A stretch of DNA of 64,000 nt, taken from NCBI GenBank assembly GCA_023159155.1, contig JAJNNX010000031.1, forward strand, positions 124,001 to 188,000, written 5' to 3'. The notes beneath the pieces are model-generated. The model was given only the letters and a program-made list of their open reading frames with translations, was not told the DNA's origin and ran no database searches. How positions within the stretch are numbered: position 1 is the stretch's first letter; every line of letters starts with the position of its first letter. The DNA is from Ustulina deusta. Taxonomy: Eukaryota; Ascomycota; Sordariomycetes; Xylariales; Xylariaceae. The position numbers and the translations under genes are program-made. Shown piece by piece: positions 1 to 11,320 of this stretch.

Positions 1-1916
1 CTATACGCCAACTCTCCGACAGGCCCACCGGAAAACATATTCTCTACGACAATACAACAATGGACTCGCAATGGATTGAGACAGAGAGCGGGGATATGCC
101 AGCCAACTTCAATGCTCATCAACGAATTATCAATAACGTGACTCTCGCCCTACCGCACGCTGGAGTTTACGCAGCAGCGACGGATCCTATCAATGGCATC
201 CTACAGCCGAGCGAGTTATTGGGCATTGGAGAGTACTCTATCCGGGCAAGTGTTGTCTCTCCAGTCATAAACGTCTTGTGCGTCAATATGAACGGGGAGG
301 AATTAGCACCCCTCGTATATACACGTTGGCCGCACGCGCGCTTAGCACAAACCGCGCTTCACGGCCAGTTGATCGGAGTGAGCGATTGGCAGAACGACGT
401 ACCCGTCGACGGACCCAATGAGTGGCTTAATCACACGGTGGTTGACGACATATTCAAATGGGGTGAGAAATACGGCCGCCAACCGCCAGCTTTCCAACTA
501 GTGCGTAGCAGCTCTTTTATCTCTTCAGTTCCAACACGCAATCAACCAGAAATCTTCACAGCCCAATACACGCCGTGAACAGACACTTGCGCTAATCATG
601 TTGCTCCAGTATCCCATCGACAATAACATGGTAACGTACATCGCGACGCCGTACCTCGAATCATTGTACATCCTCGCCAAGCCCGCCGCCCTAACCGACT
701 ACACGGTCTGCGAGCTGCGCTCGTGGGTGACGCCGAAATGTTCCACATCATTCAACTTATCGGGGACTTCAGGCGGCCACATGAAAGCGCGCTGCGAGGA
801 CCCGGACGACCTAAACGCCTACGGGCGGGTGAGTGAATCGGGCACGAGCTTGGCGCCGGTCCCGTCGCGCGATTGGCGGAACATGGCAGACGAGTGGCAG
901 TTGGCGATTAACTTGAACGGTGCGTATAAAACCTCGCGTGCCCGATCCCTCCGACTCCTTGTCCCGCTCGATCCGGCGGGTTCTACAGTATCGAACATAG
1001 AGATCTCAACTAACATCTTCCCACCGCAGGAGGCGCCCAGAACAACAACGCGTCCAACGCGCTGGTGCTAACAGAACTAGCCCTGGGCAAGCCAGAGCTC
1101 AACCCGCTTCTCCCGTCCATGGCAGAGGCCATCGCGGTCCTCGCAACCAGCACGCTCGTGGCAGGCTCCATCAACAGCACATTCCAGCCCGTGTGGGCGT
1201 ACAAACAGGGCAGCAACCAAAGCATAATCGAAGACGGCGTCTACGAGACCTTCCGGGCAGAGGTGCAGACGCAGCAATATGCCTCGGCCCACACGGCCGC
1301 ATGGCAAGCCATCTTCTACCCCGTGCTGATTCTCGTGTTCGTGCTCAACGTGCTCTGTCTCCTGTACCTCGTCTTCGGCACGACCTTCACGACCTTCTCG
1401 GCCGCAAAATCATCGCTCAGGAACAAGACCAAGAAACACCATGCTTCGTCTGCCCTCCCCTCCTCGCCCACCCTCCCCTTCCCCATCTCCTTCAAAAAAT
1501 CCCACAGCAAAGCGCCGTCGTCGTCTGCCGGGAGCGACAGCGAGAACCTCGTCGACACCGCGGCGCGCGCGGGACCGGAGAAGGAGAGGGGCAAGGCCGC
1601 CAAGGGCCTCGTGACGGATTACACGGAGCCGCAGAACCTGTTCGCGCTGGCCGTCAACTCGCCCTTTTCGCGCGCCCTCGCCGGGTCCTGCGGCCACGGC
1701 CCCAACGCCGCCGAGATGGGCGTCCCCTGGCGCGTCGGCTACGCCGCGGGCGCGAACCACTATTTCTTCGAGGAGGACCCGCGCGAGGCGGCCGTCGGCA
1801 AGGACGATGCCGCCGCCATGGCCAGCGGGGCTGATTTACTGAGCGTGAGCAGCGATGACGATGGACGGTATGCGAAGAGCTATAAGCGGCTCAGCTCGAG
1901 ACGGGCCTGGCTGTAG
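1..1916 (+). CDS. Fungal single-pass membrane protein, 3' part (5' end outside window)
   Basis: The frame is open from base 3, so the gene is probably cut by the left edge; an ATG at 60 is available but unlikely to be the true start. Three exons fit: to 500, 610-919 and 1030-1916, with introns 501-609 (GTGCGT...CAG) and 920-1029 (GTGCGT...CAG). These give 564 visible residues. A hydrophobic segment encoded around 1297-1383 is a clear transmembrane helix. It is followed by a basic, Ser/Pro-rich cytoplasmic-type tail ending in RRAWL. The region before it, with several N-x-S/T sequons and scattered cysteines, would be extracytoplasmic. From memory it resembles a Pezizomycotina family often labelled 'Mcm2-3-5 family protein'; no MCM helicase motif (Walker A, Walker B or arginine finger) is visible, so that label says nothing about function. 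Function is unknown. Confidence 0.8.
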
Positions 1917-2511
1917 ACGTACTGGGTACATGTCGTAAGTGAGTGGTGGTGTTTCAAAGGGGGACGAATGGGAAATGGATAGAGATTGGTGGTAGTGTAT
2001 GAATGGGTGATTAAAAGGCGAGGTTTGGCGGCTTTTTACGCACTAGATATGTAAATACCGCGATGCTTTTTGGAGTTTCTGGACCTCGAGGTCCGCACGG
2101 AGTTTGGCGCGGTATACCATTGGCGTTGCAAGGCATGACCAGGACCGGATTCGCACACTGTCATAGATAAATGAACTGTGAATAAATCAGCTCATCACCC
2201 ATATCTTAGTACTTGCAAAATTCGAGGCATCAGAATTGTAATATGTGCGCGATACGCGAAGTGGGCATGCAGAGAATCATAAGCATGTCAGAGTGTATTG
2301 ATGATTGCTACGAGAATTTAAAAACACGAGGATGTTGAAGTCCATAGTTACGTGATAGAAGAGTTGAAAAAAATCTGCCGCGGCAGCAAAAAATCGAACG
2401 AAACATAGTGGCAATTCACTGTATCTTCGGTCCCAAACATCCAACATTTGCGAGTTCAATCAGTGCTAGGGTGCCATCCGCCCACAGTGTGCCAAGAGGC
2501 CGACTGCTATC
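1917..2511. other. Intergenic, convergent 3' ends
   Basis: The membrane-protein gene on + and the inositol synthase gene on minus converge here. I see no coding signal, only AT-richer stretches suited to 3' UTRs and polyadenylation. Confidence 0.6.
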
Positions 2512-4253
2512 CTAGAACAACTTGTGCTCGAGTGTCATGTCTGACTCGGGCTCTAAGCCGACACAGGCACGAAAAATGTTTGTCAACGCGGCGCGTTGTT
2601 TGGCGAGGGCATTGATGACGGGGGTACCGGGTGGTGTAAGCGGTGCCTTGAGCATGTAGGAGAGGATGCTGAGGACGCTGTGGAAACCCTTGAACTCATC
2701 GTCGGTGTGTGCCCGCCATTGAATACGCGTCATGATCTCGGTCACGAGGACCAGGTCAATAATGAGAGGCGAGGCTAGCAGCGAGTCTTCACAGACATTG
2801 AAGATGCTACATTACAGACACGTTAGTATAGAGGATCTTAACCAGGGTAAGCAATGCCGGGTACGCTTGAACTTACGAAATAGTCTGATGCCCACCGAGG
2901 AAGATCTCAGCATAGTATTCATCAAGGGCACGCTTGTTATCACCGACAGCTGGCATGTACTTGATGACAACGGTGTGGTCCGGGTGTTCGCCCTTCTTGT
3001 ATAGGACAGTGTTTGCCTCAACCATGTCGTCGACAACGTTGGACTTCGAAATCTCCTTGGAGCGGAATTGCTTATGAGAGCTCAGGTTCTTGCCATCATT
3101 ATTGCCAAGGTGGTTATAGCTCGCGATTGAAGTAAGCTTAATGCCTGCGTTGATCAGGAAGTCGACCAGGGCTGATTTCATCTTCGTCTGTCCGGACTTG
3201 AAGTCATCACCACCGATGAAGGCATTATACTTCGAAGCAAGTTCAATGGCACCTGGTACAAAGGTGTTTTGTGGGGAGCCGTTAATGAAGGGGGCCTTCT
3301 CGAGGATGCAAGCCACAGCAAAGACAGTCGAAGGCGACACCTCCTCGTGGCCATTCTCAATAGCTTTCAACAAGTTCTCAGCGGTATCATTCACTCCCGG
3401 AAGGATGTCGGCATATCGTTCGGTGTTGGCAGTCCATTGAACGATGACCTTGTCAAGATTGTTCTGCGCCTTGAAATCCCTGTATCAAGAGTGAGCAGGT
3501 GTTAGTCGTAGGAGAGGATGGGTCATACCGAATATCCTGGCGAATCTTCTCAACATGGGCCAAACAAGCTTTATCACCAGGGATCAGGTTGTCAGCTCGG
3601 TCCTCCTGGTTGGCAGCGATGAAGTCGGGATAGTAGATGCTCGGGAGAGGGACCATTTGGCTCATTTCCTTTTTGACCTGTGCCTTGAGAGTGGGCTCAA
3701 GTACGGCAGCACGATCCATGGCCGCAGCAAGGTCCATGCGGCTGATGTCCCATCCGCCGATAACAAGGTCATTGGGGTGGACAATGGGCAAAACGTCATG
3801 GAAAGGAATATTGACGTCTTGATTGGTATGAGCATCAGTGCCGAGCTTCATCGTGGAGCCCATGAGGACAGAGCCGTAGTAGTTGGCAGCACGAGGCCCC
3901 TCGCGAGTTTCCCACACCAGACCTCGACGGTTGGCAATGATACCAGCGGTGACAGTAGTGCCATTGTTACCACCCCATCCCACCAACATCATTCCCGTCT
4001 TGGGGATTTTGCGGTCGACCTTGAAGTCGTATAGTGTCTCCTTGGGCGTAGCGACATACTTGCCGTCAGAACCGCGGGCCACACTCGTGGTCCGATAAGT
4101 ATATTTTGACCGGATCTCGCTGTCTGTGTAGGTCACGTTGGGAGAGCTCACGACAAAAATGTCTTCCTTGCTCGCAGACACAGTTGTGCTCAGGTTAAGG
4201 GCGTGTCCGTCCCCGTACGCAGTGCCGTTGTCTAATTCGGCGTGTGGTGCCAT
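2512..4253 (-). CDS. INO1: myo-inositol-1-phosphate synthase
   Basis: Catalyses NAD-dependent conversion of glucose 6-phosphate to inositol 3-phosphate, the committed cytosolic step of inositol and phosphatidylinositol synthesis. Three exons (4253-3529, 3479-2877, 2806-2512) encode 540 aa, the usual length for fungal INO1. Introns are 3480-3528 (GTATGA...ACAG) and 2807-2876 (GTAAGT...GTAG); both joins restore the family sequence. The NAD-binding glycine-rich motif [10 protein letters not shown] lies at residues 91-100. Downstream are the conserved [11 protein letters not shown] and [10 protein letters not shown] segments of the catalytic region. I start at the MAPHAE methionine at 4253, as fungal homologues commonly do; an in-frame ATG-like start further upstream at 4283 is less likely. 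Yeast INO1 is controlled by inositol through Opi1/Ino2/Ino4; I did not find a convincing equivalent site upstream. Confidence 0.97.
2807..2876 (-). other. INO1: Intron 2 of INO1
   Basis: 70 bp, donor GTAAGT and acceptor GTAG on the minus strand, with ACTAAC as branch point. It joins ...GGHQTIS to [13 protein letters not shown]. Confidence 0.9.
3480..3528 (-). other. INO1: Intron 1 of INO1
   Basis: 49 bp, donor GTATGA and acceptor ACAG on the minus strand, with CTAAC as branch point. Removing it joins ...RQDIR to DFKAQNNL in frame. Confidence 0.9.
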
Positions 4254-5159
4254 TTTGGATATTGGCGACCGGCTGGTTTGCAACTAGCAGTTCGATCCCT
4301 TTAGGGGGTGTAAGGCGAGTCCGATGCGCTTCCGCCTGGAGAAGAGCAACGGGCTCCTGCGTACGGGTGATGGACGCTGGTACCAGGTTAGTCTCGTCAT
4401 CATAACAACAAAGCGTGGGCAGGACCCGTACGAGTTGAGGAGATTCGAAAACGTCTTGACGGTGTTTTGTGACCGCGGCCCGGGAGCGCGATCGACTTGG
4501 GACAAAGTCTATGGAGATGGACGGAATACGTGGAAGACTGAGCTCTGCAGCTTGGGAGATGAATTCAGAGGAAGAGGGAGACTAAAGTCGGGAAGAGGGA
4601 TAAGTTGGGAGTATTTATTGAGGACGGAAAGACGGTGTCTACAGGCACCGAAGTAAGTCCAGTGCAGTAGTAGTCTCGCCTAGCCAGGCTATCTAGTGTA
4701 GTGACAGGCCACGCCATCAAAGAAATGAGGGGCTATGAGGGGCTCTTGTTCTTATCGGATGTGTGTCGCCGATAAGCGGATGCGGTGAGCTGTTCGGTTC
4801 GAGGTGGCACCACGCCCAGCTCTTCCTAGCATGCGGTCAGAGGTAGGAGGGGAGCCGGGAGAGGCGTATCAAGCGAATCATTTGCCGTTTTCGCAGCAAG
4901 CCTTGTCGAGATTCCCCACGACATCCAGGTGATTGGAAACAGTGAAGATTCATTCGAGCGTCGGCTGTCGATGTAGCGTGGAGACCTTGGTTCTAACCTG
5001 CGAGATGATGGAGGGGTCATGTTTCCAGAGGGTCTGATTGGCCCTCTAATTAGGTAATCACTTGGCGGCATGCAACTACGCATAGGTGCTGCAAAACGTC
5101 TCCGTTATCGTGCACTGCCACGTACCCTGTTATCGCTCCAGTTCTGGCCATAGGTGGTA

Positions 5160-5177
5160 CTACCTACTAGTAGGTAG
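5160..5177. repeat. 18 bp perfect palindrome
   Basis: CTACCTACTAGTAGGTAG reads the same on both strands. The half-site TAGGTAG recurs as a short word in several other spacers of this window (for example near 5368, 36523 and 60049). Confidence 0.6.
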
Positions 5178-5680
5178 GATAAGGTTCTACCTTAGGTAAT
5201 GTCTGCAGCTGTTCTACTTATTGGGGAGGTATCTCGCTTGCGGAGAGTTCCGCGTTGCAGTTTACCAACTTTGGACTCGTCGAGTCTTCGGACCAGCAGC
5301 CGACAGCAACCGACGTTGCACTGCGGCTAATTTATTGACTTGGACACCCTTTGTCCTGATGGAAATAGCTACCTAAGTAGGTAATCTGCTCGGTACTTGA
5401 TCTATACATGCACTTTGTATAGGTATATCTATATGGGATATAGATTTCACATTGTCGCTGTGTCTCCCCACTACTGTCGAACTGGGCACATCCCACTTGC
5501 AGGCACACCAACAGTGTTGATCGATCCCGAGCACTCTCGAGTCATTGAAATCGTTCAGGGTCGACTGTAAGCTCAAACCCATTGGCATACAATGTGCCCA
5601 CAAGTCAGATTTGCATCTCCGTTCTCATTAAGTTCCGGTGGTGCTTTCAAAGGATATTGTGCACATCAAATGCGAGTATG

Positions 5681-5696
5681 TATATATATATATATA
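5681..5696. repeat. (TA)n microsatellite
   Basis: Eight uninterrupted TA units in the spacer upstream of INO1. Confidence 0.9.
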
Positions 5697-7277
5697 ACAA
5701 CGATTGAAGCATTCCAAAGCACCTGAGATTTTGCCTATACTTTATCAATCCAGAGACAAATGATACAATATCACAGAGGCAAGAGAGGGGTCTGTATCCG
5801 TCCTTGAATCTCCGTGTCCGGAGGCAATCTCCACTGTCAACTGCCAGCATCATAGGTAAGGATGCCGAAACCCTTTTGACCTCATCGCATCTATCTTCAT
5901 TCCCTCCTAAGCCTATTACGGGATGGTAAATTCTGGGGCGAGAGTCCGCTTTTGTACACTTGACCACTACTTACGCGATAATGGTGGTAGAATGTATGGT
6001 AGACATAGGTACTATATTGGGATTAAGCATGATGGCTGTACATGAGTTGAGTAAGTTCAGCGAACGCTTTATTAGCCTGCTCAACAGCATCTCACGCTCG
6101 AGGTAGAAAGCTAGCTAACTGCCTAATCTGGTGTAGTTCTGCGATCGCCAAATCGACGCTATCGTTAGACAGATCCTATTTACCTGTTTTTGGATAAGAT
6201 ATTGGCTATCGTCATTGCATCCGTTCAACATTGCTATAAGTAGCGTAGTTGCACTCGGGCAGTATCGGGTTTCTGACCGGGGGCTTTTGGACTTCCTGAT
6301 TGCGACCTTGTCGACGTGATGGAATTTGCAAATCGTCAACAAGAAGATCGCCAGAATGGAGTTATTAGGGTCGGCGGTCAGTTCACTCAGATACACTATT
6401 AGCATCAATCGATGCCAACTACCAAGAGGGTTGTGTGCGAATGCATGCCTGTTATGCCACCACAGTTGTGAGCCTACTTACCCTACAATTCATGGGTTCT
6501 CCGCTTGATTGCGGCTGCCGAGTTGCTCGGCAAGCCAAGAGAGCGCTCCTTCAGTGCATTACTGAGGCGACACTTCGAATATGTTAAGCCGAGAGGCCAA
6601 GATAACCACTCACAACGAAGGTTGAGATCGTTCTGCACTAGACAGTGGAGACTGGGTCAGGGGACCTGATCGACAGGGGTCTTCTCGGCAACAAGGGACC
6701 TGACGAAACGAGCTGGAGAGCCAACCGTTAGACCAATGTCTCGCCGAGCGGAGTGTGCTTCGTACCGCGCGGGAATATTCAATGCACATGCAGGCAGTGC
6801 AAGGCGAGATCCAGGCCATCATGAAACATATCCTGTTGCTCGGTACACCATAGGAGACCAGGCCAGGCCACGAGACACGCATCCGGATCGGATACCTAGA
6901 TTGATGTTTTGATCTCATTCCCACGTACCGAACGAACAGGAGAATTGTTGCTCTCCTCCACTCCGCCTCCACCCCCTCCATTTTGCCCAGAATATCCTGG
7001 ACTGACGATCTTCGCAAATGGGGTGGTGCAAAACACCCACTATCACTGGATGCGGTCCCATAATGCGCTTTAGTGAGGTACTATAGGTATCTGGAGTGTG
7101 CTATGCTTCGGCTTTACGTACGAAACGAGAAAACAGAAATGACCATTAATTTGCCGGATGACCTATCACATGGATTGTGGAGAGGAACTCCACGGCTAGC
7201 TACCTAGTTTGGACAAGAACGACTATTAGCGGAGCGAATCAATACTGCATCGTCCTTGTTTGTCGTCACAACGTTAC

Positions 7278-8432
7278 TGTAGTGTAGTGGAGTGTAGTGT
7301 ACACTGCGACCTCTGTCGACTGAGAAAGGTATTGAGTATCATTCAACACCCTGTTCTGGCCTGTTGTGCACGTAGTGTACATGTAACTTCTACCGAATCA
7401 AGTAATGGCCGCAGTATTGATTTCTGGACGTCTTACTGAGTATACGTAGGCATTCCTCGAGCGTGTTCTATTGACCACACTATCGGGGGGCAGGACTATC
7501 CCTTGAAGAGACCTCGAGATTGGGGAATGACGGTCGTGCTGGATCCCCAAATTGGGGTTTCATGCCAAAAGCGTCGGGAGCCATTCGATGCAGAGCACGA
7601 GACTCTCGATTTAGGCAAAGGGGAGCAGCCAAGGCGAAAGTCCCCTTTGTTTCAACCAGTGATGGGGCGAATTACGATTGGCCAGTAAGCTCGGAGCTGT
7701 AAGGTACCCGTGCCAGCCCTGACGGTGTGGGTTGCGCGAGACAAAGGCAGCTCATCTCGCAGCACGCTAGGCTCACAACAACAATGGTGGCGTTCCTAAT
7801 TAATTTCCAGCGCGCTAGGCGGTTACTGTACCGTGAAGTCGTCTGTGCTCGGCGCTCCTTTGTGTCTGAAAAGGGGAGGCTCATGACTAATGACTGGAAT
7901 TATTCTCGAATGTGTCAGTGTTCTAGTGAGCCATGACATAATAATACATAACCCAGTTGCCTTTTGCAGAAATAGGATTGCGGAATAGTGTAGTGTATAG
8001 GTACTGACTGCATTGTGCTTCATCTAGGTACCAAGTGTACATACACTACGTGGATATTTGGACAGTTTGGGAATAACAACCTGACACCCCCAGGACAAAG
8101 CAAGGGACCCGAATGATTGGTTGCCCATTCTGCTCGCTGTTCTTTCTGACCACCGGCCAACTCAAGGATTGTCACAAAATAGAAACTGACTCCGAGTCTC
8201 ACCGTTTCTGTATTTACATTTAGGATCCTGACCCCCCCCCTCGGGTCTCACCTTTCTACCTCCATCTTCTCTACACTATCATAGCAAGGAACAATCTGGT
8301 GTAGTGTATGGAGTACCCCTCTGTCGCCCACGACCAAAATCCATAATACTAGTCCTAATACTAGTCCTATTCTGAGAAAGCTGCCAAGAGAGACAAGGGT
8401 CAAGGCCTCCCCTGTAGTGTAGTGTATACACT
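7278..8432. repeat. Four clusters of GTAGTGTA words
   Basis: The word GTAGTGTA or a one-base variant appears at 7278-7305 (several overlapping copies), 7986-8000, 8299-8312 and 8413-8432, all upstream of the LIM gene. It may be a degenerate minisatellite or a repeated protein-binding site; the sequence alone does not decide. Confidence 0.45.
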
Positions 8433-9030
8433 AAACAACCGTGCATATCAAATCGCTACCAGGGTCCCAGGGGACGTCCAGGGGTAGTTGTGCAGGGATA
8501 TTCAAGACGCATTCTTGATACAACAGGAATAACCGCCCTCACCGATCTTTACACAATTCAAGTGCCCTCAGGCTCGACCTCCTTTTCACCAATGCGCGTT
8601 GTCAACCGTAGATCTAGAGGGAGCACTCACCGAAACCCCATCTCAAACAGTGCCGCCGCAAGAGAACTCGTCGGAAACACTCTGCCAATTAGACTACTGG
8701 CCGGAGAGCCCTCGTGATACTCCCAGAGCGGATCAATGTCGACGTAGCAGAAGAGATCTTCGATCATCTATGCGGCCCCTAGTCTTCCTAGATCCCCATG
8801 ACCTTGTCGACTCAACGCCTACACAGAACAATTATCGAAATCCATTACTTGCCTTACCCATACGAGCATTGGCATTACCTGACGTCTGGATATACGAAGA
8901 AGAAGCAGACCGAATTACAGCTCAACGAATAAGGAAAAGACACCTAGCTGTCAAGCGGTAACGAACGAATGATTACATGTACGGAGGATACGTATAGGTC
9001 CTAAGAAGTTTGGAGTTTCGGACCACAACC

Positions 9031-11320
9031 ATGACAGACTTATCACGTCAATCGGCTTTCATGCCAACAATAAAATGCTCAAATTGTGGCAATCAAGTTG
9101 AGATTTCTATGATGGGGGACCACGTCTGTGGAGGTGGCGATGAATCCACAGCGTCGGAACGTACGTGAACCACTCTGTCGTTATGATTTTCGAGATCTAG
9201 CTTCTGACGTCCATGTAGCAGTTTCGGCAATGCCAGACCCTCTTGGTGGCGCCTTTTCTTCATTCAAACAAAATGTATTCGATAAATTCACCCGTGCACC
9301 ACCGACAGTGGACACGTCGGCAGCGAGTAAGTCTACTGATGGTTGCTTGGCGCCGTGGGCGATATGTTCTGACAGCCTCGTATTAGACCGATCATTTGCA
9401 AGACAAGATCAATTAACTCCAGTCAGTGCCTCGACGGGATCTCAAGCAATTTCGCCGAAGACACCGATGAACGGGCGCCTTGGAGTCGGATCTGCCAATG
9501 ACGATTACTTCTCGCCGGCTATAGCAGGCTCTCCACGACGACTAGGCGGCTATGGTGGGTTTCCGGCAGAGACAGAAACAGAAGAAGGAGAAGCAGCATA
9601 TGGAACAAGCCCTAATAAACAAGCATCAAGTCTCTTGACGAGAATGAATAGCATCGCACCCGGACCGTTTGAGGTGGCTCGAACACGTTCAGCTAAGAAC
9701 GCGTTTCCCCGAAGTGCAAGTAGAGATGATACCGCAGACTTGAGCGACGATATTTCGCGGTTAGGATCATCGATTGACCGACCAGGTACAGCAGCTTCGA
9801 ACTCGTCGGCGAGGAGTGGAAGCATAGCATTGCCAAAAATGCCACGGAAGAACGGGTACGGCGGGTTTGGACCACCGCAGAGAGAAGGGGAAGAGGCCAG
9901 CTCACAACCGCTTGCCTTTGGCAAACGGTCAGAAACGTTCCCTGGCCAACTTCTAAACTCAGACGAGAATGAACCTCAAGCCGAGGGTCCTATCCGCGCG
10001 CCGTCTGCACCTGGTCTGCGACCGGATAGACTGAGTAGGCCATCGAACCCGAATGGGGATAGATCTGTGATGGCCAGCGAACACAAACACCGGCCATCTT
10101 ATGGAATAAGAGACACATCGCGTCCGCCACCCCCGCGTAAAAGTTTGATACGACCACCGACGCGAGACGGTAGCCTTTCGATAAATCTCGCCGACGAATT
10201 CGGCGCCGGAAACCCTTACCACTCGCCGTCAATATCTCAGTCATCCAGCAATTCGGGCTATAGCCAAGGATCTCGAGTCAGCCGCGTAAGTTCCAATACG
10301 AGCCCAGCGCGGTCCGTCGGGTCTCGTTCCGAACCGCGCCGACCTTCGAACACGGCGGGAATCGACGCTCTCATGGATGATCTGCAAAACTCCATGAATG
10401 AGTTGCAGCCGGGGCCGTCAACAGCAAAGCCGATATCCATACCTCGGAGCGACAATCTGAGACCACCTGCCCCGAAGCCCGAACCGCTGCAAAATCTACG
10501 ACCAGACCCAGCCGCTCCAGCCGGACGAGATATCCTATCCGAGTCGCCCGTCTCGCCTAGGAGCGCTCCTAATGCAGACCTGCTCGACGCCCCCCTTCCA
10601 GAAGCCCAGGGCCAGATGCGACCACAGACGACATCGCCCCAGAGCTCGCACAACCGCCAGCCGTCACGGAATCCGCGGCCCCGTGGGAACTGCAAGGCGT
10701 GCCAGGAGCCGATAACGGGGAAGTCGATCTCGTCGGCCGACGGCCGCCTGACGGGGCGGTACCACAAGGCGTGCTTCGTGTGCGCGACGTGCAGGGAGGC
10801 CTTCAGCTCGGCGACCTTCTACGTGCACGAGGACCGGCCGTACTGCGAGCAGCACTACCACAAGCTGAACGGCAGCCTCTGCGGGTCGTGCCACCGCGGC
10901 ATCGAGGGCCAGTACCTCGAGGACGAGGTCCCGCAGAAGTACCACCCGGGCTGCTTCCGGTGCGGCGACTGCGGCGTCGTGCTGCGCGACGGCTACTTCG
11001 ACGTCGGCGGCAGGTCGTACTGCGAGCGCGACGCCTGGCGGCGGATGCAGTCGGCTGCCCGCGCGCAGCAGCAGCAGATGGGCCCGCCGCCGCCGCCGCA
11101 GCTCCGGCCGGGCGGGCCTGGCGTGCAAGCCCCGCCGGGAGGCATCCCGAGTATCCGCGAGCCGCCCAGAGGCCTGCCCGCGGGCCCGTCGTCGAACCTC
11201 CATCGTCCGTTCGGATTGCCCACGGGCCAGAGGCTGATGCCCGGCCAGGCGCTCGGGCGCGGCGGGCTAGGTCCCATGCAGAAGATGGAGAAGCGGATGA
11301 CGAGGCTCGGAATGATGTAA
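9031..11320 (+). CDS. LIM-domain scaffold protein, two tandem LIM domains
   Basis: Three exons (9031-9160, 9219-9326, 9387-11320) encode 723 aa. Intron 1, 9161-9218, has a GTACGT donor and TGTAG acceptor with CTGAC before it. Intron 2, 9327-9386, is GTAAGT...TTAG. The ATG at 9031 gives MTDLSRQSAFMPTIKC, which flows into a small CysX2Cys-X11-HisXCys motif (residues 16-33) seen at the N-terminus of related fungal proteins. A long Ser/Pro/Arg-rich, probably disordered region follows. LIM1 begins at Cys515 (CKACQEP) and LIM2 at about Cys578 (CGSCHRG), each with the expected Cys/His pairs. A Gln-, Pro- and Gly-rich tail completes it. Such proteins (compare Pxl1/paxillin-like factors) act as adaptors at polarity or cytokinesis sites; that role is inferred from the family. 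The acceptor of intron 1 could instead be 9221. Codon usage becomes much more GC-rich across the LIM domains. Confidence 0.9.

Larger units (their letters stand above)
4254..9030. other. 4.8 kb gene-poor spacer
   Basis: Contains the divergent upstream regions of INO1 and the LIM gene. Several ORFs of 60 to 135 codons occur, but none shows a recognisable domain or a splice pattern linking them, and I do not call any of them. A (TA) microsatellite lies at 5681-5696, an 18 bp perfect palindrome at 5160-5177, a run of nine C near 8229, a short direct duplication of ATACTAGTCCTA near 8346-8371, and four clusters of GTAGTGTA words between 7278 and 8432. Confidence 0.6.

Noticed and set aside
4285..4320. 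GTTCGATCC as a tRNA B box
   Set aside because: No paired T-arm, no A box at proper distance and no acceptor stem on either strand.
4284..4656. ORFs on both strands in the INO1 leader
   Set aside because: No domains. Short upstream frames may exist in the leader, but nothing supports a separate gene.
6610..7017. 135-codon minus-strand ORF
   Set aside because: No domain, no splice context, Arg/Ser-rich chance composition.
8490..8961. Overlapping ORFs just upstream of the LIM gene as an extra exon or gene
   Set aside because: The LIM protein already has a good ATG at 9031 and these peptides match nothing known to me.
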